The notes below the pieces were generated by a model, which had not been told where the DNA came from, did not search any database, and was given only the letters and a program-made list of their open reading frames with translations. Shown here piece after piece: positions 1-9,540 of a DNA stretch of 64,000 nucleotides. Source of the DNA: an uncultured Saprospiraceae bacterium (GTDB taxonomy: Bacteria; Bacteroidota; Bacteroidia; Chitinophagales; Saprospiraceae); NCBI GenBank assembly GCA_938022935.1, contig CALIHL010000021.1:1-64000 (forward strand), written 5' to 3'. A program made the position numbers and the translations under genes. Positions within the stretch are counted from its first letter, which is position 1. The number at the start of each line of letters is the position of its first letter.

Positions 1-1
1 A

Positions 2-890
2 GTTACGACTGAGACAATCTGTTCAGGTGAGACATTCACATGGTCAGTAAATGGACAGCAGTATACTACGAGCCAGAATGGTATCAGAGTGAGTAACGAT
101 GGTTGTACAGCGGATCAAGTATTGAACTTGAGCGTTACGCCTAAGCCAGCGGATGTAGTTACGACTGAGACAATCTGTTCAGGTGAGACATTCACATGGT
201 CAGTAAATGGACAGCAGTATACTACGAGCCAGAATGGTATAAGAGTAAGCAACGATGGCTGTACAGCGGATCAAGTATTGAACTTGAGCGTTACGCCTAA
301 GCCAGCGGATGTAGTTACAACTGAGACAATCTGTTCAGGTGAGACATATACATGGAATGGTCAGACGTACAATGCGACCGGAACATATACAGATACAAAT
401 GATGGATGTACAGCTGACGAAGTGTTGAACTTAACAGTTACACCAAAGCCAACGGATATAGTTACAAACGAGACTATATGTGAAGGTGAATCATTTGCAT
501 GGAATGGTCAGACGTATAATGCGACTGGAACATATACAGATGCGAACGACGGTTGTACAGCTGATGAAGTGTTGAACTTGACAGTTACACCGACGCAAGT
601 TGGAACAATAACTAACGAGACGATCTGTGAAGGCGAGTCATTCTCATGGGAAGGCCAGTCATATACAACAGCTGGGACATATACTGCTTCAACAGGCGGT
701 GCATGTGCAGGAGTTAACACATTGAACTTGACAGTTACACCGACGCAAGTTGGAACAACAACTAACGAGACGATATGTGAAGGCGAGTCATTCACGTGGG
801 AAGGCCAGAGCTATACGACTTCAGGAACATATACTGCTTCAACAGGTGGTGCATGTGAAGGCGTTAACACATTGAACTTGACGGTAACAG
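2..890 (+). repeat. Tandem in-frame repeats within the giant surface protein; the first two are near-identical 156-bp units (2-157, 158-313), followed by more diverged units
   Basis: Direct comparison: gttacgactgagacaatctgttcaggtgagacattcacatggtcagtaaatgg... recurs at 2 and 158 with only a few substitutions. Diverged units start near 314 and continue to about 890. Confidence 0.9.
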
Positions 891-3800
891 CAGTTCCAAC
901 TGCAACTACAACAGGTGGTACGATTACATGTGATGCGACCAGCGTAACATTGAGTGTAACAACTAATGCTACATCGATAAGCTGGAGCGGCCCTAACGGA
1001 TTCACAAGTACTCAAGCTAATCCAGTTGTAAGTACTACAGGTACATATACAGTAACGGTAACATCAGGGAACTGTAGCTCAACAGCAACAGCAGAAGTTA
1101 TTACAGATGCAACGGCTCCAACTGTTTCTGCTTCAGCAGGCGGTATCATCCCTTGTGATGGAGCTGGTGTAACTTTATCAGCTAATACTAACGGTACTGT
1201 TGTAAACTGGGTAGGACCTAATGGATTTGCATCAAATGATGCTACTCCTGTGGCTACTAATCCTGGTACATACACAGTGACTGTAAGAGGTGCTAACGGT
1301 TGTACAGCGACGTCTTCTGTTACAGTAGATAAAGATTCTTGTACTCCAGGAATCTCAATAGAGAAGTTTACGAACGGCAAAGAGGTGGCAGTGATTCTTG
1401 GAGATCTTGGAAACATGCCTACAGTAACGTGGACATACGAGGTGACAAATGCAGGAGATGTAGATCTGACTAACGTAGTTGTCAATGACGACAAAGAAGG
1501 TCAAGTATGTGTTATCGCAAGCCTACCAGTCGGAGCAACTGAGATATGTAGCTTAACAGGACAGGCTGATATGATCAACTATACTAACATAGCGACTGTA
1601 ACAGGTACAGGTAACGGACAGACTGTTACAGATCAGGATCAGTCATCTTATATCGGTGTAGGAATCAACGTTGAAAAGATTGCTGATAAAACTGAGGTTT
1701 GTCCTGGTGAGCAAGTGAACTATACACTTATCACGAGAATGTTAGGAGGTGCTCCTGGTATAGAGATCAGAGACGTTAGTGTAGCTGATAATAACTTACC
1801 AAGTCCTCTGACAACTTCAAGTTCAGAGTTTGTTAGCTCTTCTGATGTGAATAGCAACAATATGATTGACTTCATTGATAATAACAATGATGGCAAGTCA
1901 GATGAAGAGTTCGTATGGATGTACTCATTAACAATTGATGAGGACAACACGAACATTGCAGCTGATATGGGCCAAGTATACTTCAATGGTGAATTTATCG
2001 GAGAAGTAAGCAATGGAGATGAAGTGACAGTAACTGTCAACACTGACTTATGTCCTTGTGAAGATCCAACAGTAAGTATTACTGGTGGAGGTAATATCAC
2101 ATGTGACAATCCAACAGTTCAACTTCAAGTTGTGACTAATGGTGCAAGTGTAGCATGGACAGGTCCTAACGGATTTGCTTCAACTGATCTTAACCCATCA
2201 GTAAGCACACCTGGAGTATACACTGTGGTTGCTTCTACAGATGATTGTTCAACAAGTCAATCTGTAACAATAGGTGACGATAGAGACTTACCAAGTGCAA
2301 GCTTAAGTGGTGGTCAGATCACATGTACAGCATCAAGTGTGAACTTGACACCAAGTACAAGTGGAACGATCGTTAGCTTGTCAGGACCTGATGGAGCGAC
2401 AAGCGCATCTAACCCTGTAGCAACTGTACCTGGTACATATACATTGACAGTAGAAGGAAGTAACGGCTGTAGTACAACTACTACAGCGACTGTTACGGAT
2501 GATAGAGTGGCACCAACTGTTACGGCAAGTGGAGGATCTATATCATGTGCTGCTCCTTCCGTGACATTATCATTCTCTTCAACTGCACAATTGGTTGGCT
2601 GGACTGGACCTAACGGATTTAGCGGAACATCTGCTGAACCAGTTGTGACGACTCCAGGTCAATATGTTGTAACAGTAAGAAGTACCAATGGATGTGAAGC
2701 AACTGCTTCCGTGACTGTTACTGGAGATTCAACAGTACCAACATTGTCCGCTACAGGTGGTGCATTGTCATGTGCTACTGGACAAGTAACGTTAATAGCT
2801 ACTACTAATGCTGCTTCAGTAAGCTGGACAGGACCTAATGGATTCACAAGTAGTGAGATTAATCCTGTTGTCACGACGACTGGTACTTATACAGTTGAAG
2901 CAATCGGATCAAACGGTTGTACAACTTCTACAAGTGTTGAGGTAACTGGTGAAACATCTGTTCCATCAGTAAGTGCAACAGGAGGCACGTTGACTTGTAA
3001 TAGTGCATCTGTACAATTGAGTGCAACAAGTAGCGCATCGATTGTAGGATGGACTGGACCAAACAACTTCAGTTCTTCTGAGGCAAATCCAGTAGTAAGT
3101 GTAGCTGGTGATTATACAGTAACTGTAAGAACAGCAAGTGGCTGTGAGAATACTGCGATTGCTACCGTAACAAACGGTATCGAAAGTATAAATGTCTCAG
3201 CTACACCAGAAGACGCACTATGTGGGCAGTCTAATGGACGTGTACATGTAACAGTTGATGGAGGAACGGCTCCTTATACTTACGCATGGACGAATGGAGA
3301 GACCACTCAGAATGTGGCAGGACTTGCTGCAGGGTCATACAACGTAGTTGTAACAGATGCTAATGGTTGTACGGCTACGGCTTCGGCAACGGTTAACGCA
3401 TCAGGTAATGATCTCTCTGTAGGATTTGAGAATGTTAACCCTGCGTCTTGTACTCAAGGTGATGTTGGATCTGCAAGGGCAGTACCAACAGGAGGTCTTG
3501 CACCATATACATATGCATGGAGTAACGGTCAGACCACGGATGTGTCGATAGGACTGGCTGCAGGAACATATTCAGTGAATATCACTGATGCAAATGGTTG
3601 TTCAACCTCTGCTACAGTAACGATTGATAACCTTGATGACTGTAAAGCATGTATCGGAGATTTTGTCTTCGAAGATCTTAACAGAAATGGTATCCAGGAT
3701 GCTGGTGAGCCAGGACTTGCAAATATCAGAGTAAGACTTCTTGATAGAGCAGGATCTTTCATCAGAGAACAATTGACATCTGTAGATGGTCTTTACAAGT

Positions 3801-6800
3801 TCGAAAACTTGAGAGGTGGACAGTACATAGTAGAGTTCTTGAATCCTGAAGGATATGCAGTGACACTTCCTCAAAGAGGTGACAATGAGGGTCTTGATAG
3901 TGATATCAACATGGCAACTATGAGAACACCGATTATCACTCTTGGTGATGAAGAGTGTAACATGGATGTTGATGCTGGTTTCTACAGAACGGCAAGTGTA
4001 GGAGATCATGTATGGTATGATCTTGATTGTGATGGTATTAAAGATGCTAATGAGCCAGGTGCAGAAGGAGTAAGAGTAGAACTGCGAAATATCTCAAGCG
4101 AGATGTTAGCATCTACAATTACTAACGACGAAGGCTTCTATAGCTTCTTAAACCTTCCTCCAGGTGACTACTACTTGAAGTTCATAGCACCTGCCGGATA
4201 TGGTTATACTTTGGCTGATCAAGGAGGTAATGACAATATCGATAGTGATGTTGTTGATGCTGATGGTAAGACGCAATTGTTCAGCTTGAATAGTGGTGAC
4301 TTTGTAGCCAACTTAGATGCAGGTCTGAAAGGCTTCGTGGATATAGCATTGTCTAAGACAGCTACTCCATCAGTAGCACTACCTAATATGTCCGTAACAT
4401 TCACATTGACTGTTACAAACGACGGTAACTTCCCAGCAACAGGTATCTCTGTTACTGACAACTTGCCAAATGGATTTAACTCCCCATCTAATATCTCAAA
4501 CCTTGGCTCTGTCACAGGAAGTGATGTAATATGGTCAGGTGTTGATCTTGGTGTAGGAGAGTCAGTTAACTTGACATTTGATGCTGTAGTATCTGAAGGT
4601 GATAACTTGAACTACACTAACGTAGCGCAAGTGACAGCTATCGATCAGGATGATATAGATAGTACACCTAACAATGATGACGGTGATCAGAGTGAGGATG
4701 ATGAGGATTCATTTACAATAGTGATGAGCCCATGTAGCTTAACTCTTGCAGTATCAAGCACACCATCAACATGTAATGCGACGACAGGGTCTGCATCAGT
4801 AGTACCATCGGGTGGAGTCGGAACTCTATCTTACTTATGGTCTAACGGAGCGATCACATCGAGCATAAGTGATGTAGCAGCAGGTGTTTACACAGTGGAG
4901 GTTACAGACGGAGAAGGATGTGTGGTAAGCACAGATGTGACAGTAGGAATCGAAGGTTCTAATCTATCTGTTAACCTTGAGGTTAAAGATGAGTCTTGCT
5001 CTATCAATGACGGAGCGATCAAGTCTAAGATTAGTGGTGGTCAAGCTCCATTTGACTTCAACTGGAGTAACGGTGAGACTAAAGCGAACATTAAAGATCT
5101 GGATGCAGGTACATACACACTTGTTGTCACTGACGCAAATGGTTGTTCAGTAACAGCGGAAGGTGTTGTTGCTCCAGCGCCAATGGATTGTAGAGATGAT
5201 TTAATAGATCTTGAGTTAATCAAGCGTGTAAACATCGAAACACCTCAAGCTGGTGATACGATAAGATTCCAGTTGACAGTATTTAACAATAGTGAGAATA
5301 TCGCAACAGGAGTATCAGTACAAGATGTTGTTCCTAACGGTTTCCAGATCATGTCATCTGGTATCGATGAAGGAGGACAAGTGACTGGTGATAATGTGAT
5401 CACTTGGGATAACTTGACGATCGAAGGGTTGTCATTATTCAGAGTATCATTTGAAGCAGTAGTGTTGATGCCACAAGAGGGTAGATCATATAGAAACGTT
5501 GCTCAGATAACAGCAGCTGATCAAGATGATTCTGATAGTACGCCTAACAATGATGATGGTGATCAAAGTGAAGATGATGAAGACTTTGCAGATGCAATGC
5601 CTCAGATGTCTGATGTAGCGATCACTAAGACAGTAAGCGATAGCAACCCTCAAGTAGGAAGTGATATCACTTATACTATCACAGTGTCTAATGAAGGATC
5701 AGGTCCTATCACTCGAGTAGAAGTAACTGATTACATCCCAGTTGAGTACTGTACTAACTTTAGAAATATCTCTAACAGCGGTATCTTCTTAGGTGACAGA
5801 ATCATCTGGTTAGAAATCAACTTGAACCCGGGTGAGACTATGGATCTTACATTTGATGCAACAGTATCTGCTAATGCTCTTGGTAAGAACGTAATCAATA
5901 CAGCAGAAGTAACTGACATGGATCAATCAGATTCTGATAGTGCACCTGACAATATGGTTGCAGATAGCCCATCAGAGGATGATGAAGCAAGTGTGATGTT
6001 CACTGTAGGTGAAGGAATGGCTGATATCGAGTTGTTGAAGGATATCGACAAGCTAAGAGTAGGACCTAACGAGGAAGTTGAGTTTACTATTACGCTTGTG
6101 AACAATGGACCCGACCCAGCGTTTGGTATCACTGTTGAAGATGTTCTTCCTGATGGATTTACAGATGTGACTAACCTTACACATGGTGGGGTGATGGCTC
6201 AGAATAGAATCCTATGGACGATTGGCGAGATAGCAGTTGATGACTTTGTTACATTGACATTCAACGCGAGAGCGGTACATTTCCTTGATAGAGAGTGTGA
6301 TTATAAGAATGTTGCTCAAGTAACTGGAAGTATCTCAGGTGATCCTGATTCTACGCCTAACAATGACGATGGAGATCAGAGTGAGGATGATGAGGATTCT
6401 GTAGAAGCTGAGATGGTAATAGAAGGAGGTATATGTGTTGATATCAAAACAGCAGTCTTCCTTGAAGGTGCTTACGATTATGACGCAAGAGCGATGACAA
6501 CTACGTTGAATAGCCTTGGCTATCTACCAGGTCAGACGCCAAGTACGTTCTTCGGAGCATTTACTGATGCAGGTCAGCCTTATGATCAAGCACCATGGTT
6601 CCACTTCGGTACTGAAGGTGATAGCTACAAGCAAACTGGTCCAGTAGTTGGTATGAATGCTAACTATCCGATGCCAGTAACTGATTGGGTATTAGTAAGC
6701 TTGAGAACGGATGCAAGTGCAGAGTCAACTGTTGGTACAGTAGCAGCATTGCTACATAACAACGGTGAGATAGAGTTCATAGATGGATTTAACATCTGTA

Positions 6801-7189
6801 ACCTTGATCCGACTGAAGATTACTACGTAGTGATCGAGCATAGAAATCACTTGATCGTGATGTCTCACATACAAGTGCCAGTGATAAACGGTACTATATC
6901 TTATGACTTTAGACTAAGAAACTCTTATAGAAAGATTCTTGGAGCTGGTCAGAAAGAGATGTCACCAGGAGTATACGCTATGATCGCGGGTAACGGTGAT
7001 CAGGATTCAGGACCATTTGATTCGAGAGATATTAATCCAAATGACCTTACTAAGTGGTTGATAGATAACAATCTAACAAGTAGCTACTTCTTAAGAGATT
7101 TTGACTTGTCAGGTGACGTAAACGTAACTGATAAGGGTATCCTTCTGATCAACAACGGATTGTTCTCGGATGTGCCTGCGAAGGAATAA
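2..7189 (+). CDS. Giant modular cell-surface/adhesin-like protein, 5' partial (ORF open from window start). Contains tandem ICxGExFxW repeats, Ig/PKD-like GPNGF repeats, SprB repeats, SdrD-B-like domains, DUF11-type repeats and a C-terminal dockerin-like module
   Basis: The frame of the 89..7189 ORF is open back to base 2 (VTTETICSGETFTWSVNGQQYTT...). Motifs seen: APYTYAWTNGETTQNVAGLAAGSYNVVVTDANGC (SprB repeat), GDFVFEDLNRNGIQDAGEPGLANIRVRLLD (SdrD_B), four DUF11-like units, and a C-terminal DINPNDLTKWL...DFDLSGDVNVTDKGILLINNG. Confidence 0.9.
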   Translation, partial: VTTETICSGETFTWSVNGQQYTTSQNGIRVSNDGCTADQVLNLSVTPKPADVVTTETICSGETFTWSVNGQQYTTSQNGIRVSNDGCTADQVLNLSVTPKPADVVTTETICSGETYTWNGQTYNATGTYTDTNDGCTADEVLNLTVTPKPTDIVTNETICEGESFAWNGQTYNATGTYTDANDGCTADEVLNLTVTPTQVGTITNETICEGESFSWEGQSYTTAGTYTASTGGACAGVNTLNLTVTPTQVGTTTNETICEGESFTWEGQSYTTSGTYTASTGGACEGVNTLNLTVTAVPTATTTGGTITCDATSVTLSVTTNATSISWSGPNGFTSTQANPVVSTTGTYTVTVTSGNCSSTATAEVITDATAPTVSASAGGIIPCDGAGVTLSANTNGTVVNWVGPNGFASNDATPVATNPGTYTVTVRGANGCTATSSVTVDKDSCTPGISIEKFTNGKEVAVILGDLGNMPTVTWTYEVTNAGDVDLTNVVVNDDKEGQVCVIASLPVGATEICSLTGQADMINYTNIATVTGTGNGQTVTDQDQSSYIGVGINVEKIADKTEVCPGEQVNYTLITRMLGGAPGIEIRDVSVADNNLPSPLTTSSSEFVSSSDVNSNNMIDFIDNNNDGKSDEEFVWMYSLTIDEDNTNIAADMGQVYFNGEFIGEVSNGDEVTVTVNTDLCPCEDPTVSITGGGNITCDNPTVQLQVVTNGASVAWTGPNGFASTDLNPSVSTPGVYTVVASTDDCSTSQSVTIGDDRDLPSASLSGGQITCTASSVNLTPSTSGTIVSLSGPDGATSASNPVATVPGTYTLTVEGSNGCSTTTTATVTDDRVAPTVTASGGSISCAAPSVTLSFSSTAQLVGWTGPNGFSGTSAEPVVTTPGQYVVTVRSTNGCEATASVTVTGDSTVPTLSATGGALSCATGQVTLIATTNAASVSWTGPNGFTSSEINPVVTTTGTYTVEAIGSNGCTTSTSVEVTGETSVPSVSATGGTLTCNSASVQLSATSSASIVGWTGPNNFSSSEANPVVSVAGDYTVTVRTASGCENTAIATVTNGIESINVSATPEDALCGQSNGRVHVTVDGGTAPYTYAWTNGETTQNVAGLAAGSYNVVVTDANGCTATASATVNASGNDLSVGFENVNPASCTQGDVGSARAVPTGGLAPYTYAWSNGQTTDVSIGLAAGTYSVNITDANGCSTSATVTIDNLDDCKACIGDFVFEDLNRNGIQDAGEPGLANIRVRLLDRAGSFIREQLTSVDGLYKFENLRGGQYIVEFLNPEGYAVTLPQRGDNEGLDSDINMATMRTPIITLGDEECNMDVDAGFYRTASVGDHVWYDLDCDGIKDANEPGAEGVRVELRNISSEMLASTITNDEGFYSFLNLPPGDYYLKFIAPAGYGYTLADQGGNDNIDSDVVDADGKTQLFSLNSGDFVANLDAGLKGFVDIALSKTATPSVALPNMSVTFTLTVTNDGNFPATGISVTDNLPNGFNSPSNISNLGSVTGSDVIWSGVDLGVGESVNLTFDAVVSEGDNLNYTNVAQVTAIDQDDIDSTPNNDDGDQSEDDEDSFTIVMSPCSLTLAVSSTPSTCNATTGSASVVPSGGVGTLSYLWSNGAITSSISDVAAGVYTVEVTDGEGCVVSTDVTVGIEGSNLSVNLEVKDESCSINDGAIKSKISGGQAPFDFNWSNGETKANIKDLDAGTYTLVVTDANGCSVTAEGVVAPAPMDCRDDLIDLELIKRVNIETPQAGDTIRFQLTVFNNSENIATGVSVQDVVPNGFQIMSSGIDEGGQVTGDNVITWDNLTIEGLSLFRVSFEAVVLMPQEGRSYRNVAQITAADQDDSDSTPNNDDGDQSEDDEDFADAMPQMSDVAITKTVSDSNPQVGSDITYTITVSNEGSGPITRVEVTDYIPVEYCTNFRNISNSGIFLGDRIIWLEINLNPGETMDLTFDATVSANALGKNVINTAEVTDMDQSDSDSAPDNMVADSPSEDDEASVMFTVGEGMADIELLKDIDKLRVGPNEEVEFTITLVNNGPDPAFGITVEDVLPDGFTDVTNLTHGGVMAQNRILWTIGEIAVDDFVTLTFNARAVHFLDRECDYKNVAQVTGSISGDPDSTPNNDDGDQSEDDEDSVEAEMVIEGGICVDIKTAVFLEGAYDYDARAMTTTLNSLGYLPGQTPSTFFGAFTDAGQPYDQAPWFHFGTEGDSYKQTGPVVGMNANYPMPVTDWVLVSLRTDASAESTVGTVAALLHNNGEIEFIDGFNICNLDPTEDYYVVIEHRNHLIVMSHIQVPVINGTISYDFRLRNSYRKILGAGQKEMSPGVYAMIAGNGDQDSGPFDSRDINPNDLTKWLIDNNLTSSYFLRDFDLSGDVNVTDKGILLINNGLFSDVPAKE

Positions 7190-7213
7190 CATAATCAGAA
7201 CTTAGAATAGATA

Positions 7214-7246
7214 GAGGTGTCAATCATTGATTGGCACCTCTTTTTT
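7214..7246 (+). terminator. Rho-independent terminator downstream of the giant surface gene
   Basis: gaggtgtcaat-cattg-attggcacctc stem-loop followed by a T run. Confidence 0.8.
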
Positions 7247-7314
7247 GTTTAGGCTTGAAACGATTTGTTCAGATCTTGGGTTGAAAAGTTTAGTTAACCA
7301 TACAGAGATTATAT

Positions 7315-7556
7315 ATGATAAGAGTTTTCGAAGACTTGTGTAAGGGCCGACTAGTTGAATTCTCTTCGGATGAATTCCCGAAGCCTATAAAAGGATGTAT
7401 TCGTGAAAGAGGTGAAACAGGCTTTGTCATATCTTATAATGGAGGTGTAGCAAGCCTTGGCCATGATGAGAATTATTGTGATATGTGATTCTGGAAGGAT
7501 TGTTTCACGATCCTCGGGTGCTCCATGTTAAGAATGTTATGCCTGCCACTTCGTGA
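7315..7556 (+). pseudogene. Possible small frameshifted gene (57-aa ORF 7315-7488, continuing in another frame to 7556)
   Basis: ATG ORF MIRVFEDLCKGRLVEFSSDEFPKPIKGCIRERGETGFVISYNGGVASLGHDENYCDM*. The next frame reads YVILEGLFHDPRVLHVKNVMPATS* with no gap. One missing base near 7482 would give one ~81-aa protein. Confidence 0.35.
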
Positions 7557-7610
7557 CATGATCATTTTTCCTGATCTGACAATTTCAATCAAGCTTGATT
7601 GCCATATCAT

Positions 7611-7641
7611 AAAAAATGCCCGATGCACATTGCATCAGGCA
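7611..7641 (-). terminator. Terminator downstream of tRNA-Arg
   Basis: On the minus strand: tgcctgatgca-atg-tgcatcgggca followed by tttttt. Confidence 0.75.
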
Positions 7642-7653
7642 TTCATTCATCTG

Positions 7654-7727
7654 TGATCCCGCCAGGATTCGAACCTGGGACCGCCGGATTAGAAATCCGG
7701 TGCTCTATCCAGCTGAGCTACGGAACC
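7654..7727 (-). tRNA. tRNA-Arg (anticodon TCT)
   Basis: Minus strand GGTTCCGTAGCTCAGCTGGATAGAGCACCGGATTTCTAATCCGGCGGTCCCAGGTTCGAATCCTGGCGGGATCA folds as a cloverleaf. Anticodon loop TTTCTAA; the CCA end is not encoded. Confidence 0.96.
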
Positions 7728-7905
7728 ATTTATCCAGTTGAGCAAAGAACCTCTTGCACATCTTGGATTGCCAAGAGGGCAGGGAAACCATATACTTAAC
7801 TTTGCTAAGCGGGTGCAAATTTATTCCTATTCCCTTAAAACCACAACTACAGATTAGTTATTTTGGAGAAAATATGAGATATACTCATAAAGAACTGAGA
7901 TAGCT

Positions 7906-8583
7906 ATGGATCCTTCGAAGGTCAATATAGAGAGTAGCTGGCGCGATGCGCTTGCTGAAGAGTTTAAGAAACCATATTTTGACAAGATCAAAGCACATCT
8001 GCAAACCGAAAAGAAAGAAGGCCATACAGTCTATCCTCCTGGCCCCAAGATCTTTAGAGCCTTTGAGTTAACTCCCATAGATAAGGTAAAGGTTGTCATC
8101 ATTGGACAAGATCCATATCACAATCCTGGAGAAGCTATGGGGCTTTGTTTCTCGGTTCCACAAGGTGTTAGAATTCCTCCATCATTAAAGAACGTTTACA
8201 AGGAGTTAGCGACTGACACGGGCTTCGTTATGCCCGATCATGGTGATCTTACGAGTTGGGGTGAGCAAGGAGTATTTTTACTCAACGCTATGCTAACTGT
8301 AAGGCATAAGAGTGCTGGTTCGCATAAGGCTATAGGTTGGCAGGAGTTTACAGATGCGGTGATTAGGACTATCTCAGATCAAAAGGAGGGAGTGATCTTT
8401 TTGTTGTGGGGTAAGTTTGCCCAATCTAAGTTGCCTCTGATCAATCAATTTAAGCACCATGTTCTCATCGCTGCGCATCCATCGCCTTTGGCTCGCAATG
8501 CTTTTTTTAACTGTAAGCACTTCTCAAAAACTAACGAGTTACTTGACAAGATGGGTTATGATGCTATAAATTGGCAATTATGA
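7906..8583 (+). CDS. ung: Uracil-DNA glycosylase (family 1)
   Basis: VVIIGQDPYHNPGEAMGLCFSVP and HPSPLARNAFFNCKHFSKTN motifs. Confidence 0.97.
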   Translation: MDPSKVNIESSWRDALAEEFKKPYFDKIKAHLQTEKKEGHTVYPPGPKIFRAFELTPIDKVKVVIIGQDPYHNPGEAMGLCFSVPQGVRIPPSLKNVYKELATDTGFVMPDHGDLTSWGEQGVFLLNAMLTVRHKSAGSHKAIGWQEFTDAVIRTISDQKEGVIFLLWGKFAQSKLPLINQFKHHVLIAAHPSPLARNAFFNCKHFSKTNELLDKMGYDAINWQL

Positions 8584-8987
8584 TAATCGACAAGCAGACT
8601 AAAAGATATATCGCAACAGGCTTTGGACTTTTGGCCTTAGCTGTAACGATCGGTGCTTTTGGAGCACATGCATTAAAAGGTAAGATAACTGATCATTATC
8701 TGACAGTGTTTGAGACGGCTAATCGATATCACTTCATACATGGGCTAGGGATGCTGCTTGCCATCTACATTCTAAATCAGCATGCTAACGCTAAGGAGCT
8801 CAGAAGAATATTCCTTCTGTTTTTCATTGGAATAATACTCTTCAGTGGTTCTTTGTATATACTGAGTATAGCTGATCTGATCGGTCAATCAGGGTTAAAG
8901 TTTATGGGAGCGATAACACCATTAGGTGGCTTATGCTTTATTGCCGCGTGGATATATAGCGCAGTGGTTTTCTTAAAAGAGCGTTAA
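8580..8987 (+). CDS. DUF423 family small membrane protein
   Basis: GAFGAHALKGKI...FETANRYHFIHGLGMLLA, multiple TM segments. The likely ATG at 8580 overlaps the ung stop (ATGA); the ORF track used an upstream TTG. Confidence 0.88.
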   Translation: MIIDKQTKRYIATGFGLLALAVTIGAFGAHALKGKITDHYLTVFETANRYHFIHGLGMLLAIYILNQHANAKELRRIFLLFFIGIILFSGSLYILSIADLIGQSGLKFMGAITPLGGLCFIAAWIYSAVVFLKER

Positions 8988-8990
8988 GGC

Positions 8991-9503
8991 TTAAGTCAAT
9001 CTTTGTTTTAGCAACCACTCTTCTCTTTCTTTATCACTGCTTAAAATGGCAATCTCCTTTTGCCCCTCATAAACCATTATCTTTTTCAATATTCGTGGTT
9101 TCCGCACCCAGTTGAATATGAGTACATAATGTAGAAAATCAAGATCGAATCGCTCTTTGCAACCAGGAGCTGAATCGGGGCGTTGACGACCATAATGGAT
9201 AATGATACGTTTGATGACTCTATAGAGATTAGAAAGTGTACCGTTGTTTAGATAGACAATGGTATCAGAATGAGGAAGTCTTAAGTCAAGGGAACTGGAG
9301 TAATTACCATCCATGATCCACTCTTCTTGTTGCGCAAGGGCTGTCACGATTTTATTCCACTCACTTTTTTCCTTTTCTTTCCAAATAGGCTCGAAGTAGT
9401 GCTGATCAAGATGAATGATTGGAAGCTCAGTTAACTGCGCTAACTCTCGAGAGAAAGTAGATTTCCCTGCGCCACAACACCCGAGAACGACAACTCTCTT
9501 CAT
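8991..9503 (-). CDS. P-loop NTPase, adenylate kinase-like / 'DNA topology modulation protein' (FlaR-like)
   Basis: MKRVVVLGCCGAGKSTFSRELAQLTELPIIHLDQHYFEPIWKE...WIMDGNYSSSLDLRL. Confidence 0.8.
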   Translation of the reverse strand: MKRVVVLGCCGAGKSTFSRELAQLTELPIIHLDQHYFEPIWKEKEKSEWNKIVTALAQQEEWIMDGNYSSSLDLRLPHSDTIVYLNNGTLSNLYRVIKRIIIHYGRQRPDSAPGCKERFDLDFLHYVLIFNWVRKPRILKKIMVYEGQKEIAILSSDKEREEWLLKQRLT

Positions 9504-9540
9504 ATTGCTATATACTAAGAAGATTAATAATGCGAGTAAC

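Noticed and set aside
89-91. GTG start assigned to the first ORF
   Set aside because: The frame is open to the window edge and inside a tandem repeat; this is an internal Val codon, so the true start is upstream of the window
2-890. Regular repeats considered as a CRISPR array
   Set aside because: Units of ~140-156 bp are fully coding and in frame, with no short repeat/unique spacer pattern and no cas genes
508-6132. Many minus-strand ORFs (95-160 aa) opposite the giant surface gene
   Set aside because: They lie antisense to a clearly coding modular protein, are Val/Pro/Thr-rich shadow translations of its repeats and have no recognisable domain or start context
7599-7799. 66-aa plus-strand ORF
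   Set aside because: It overlaps tRNA-Arg and its terminator; the peptide (VIPPGFEPGTAGLEIRCSIQLSYGT) is the classic false translation of a reverse-strand tRNA
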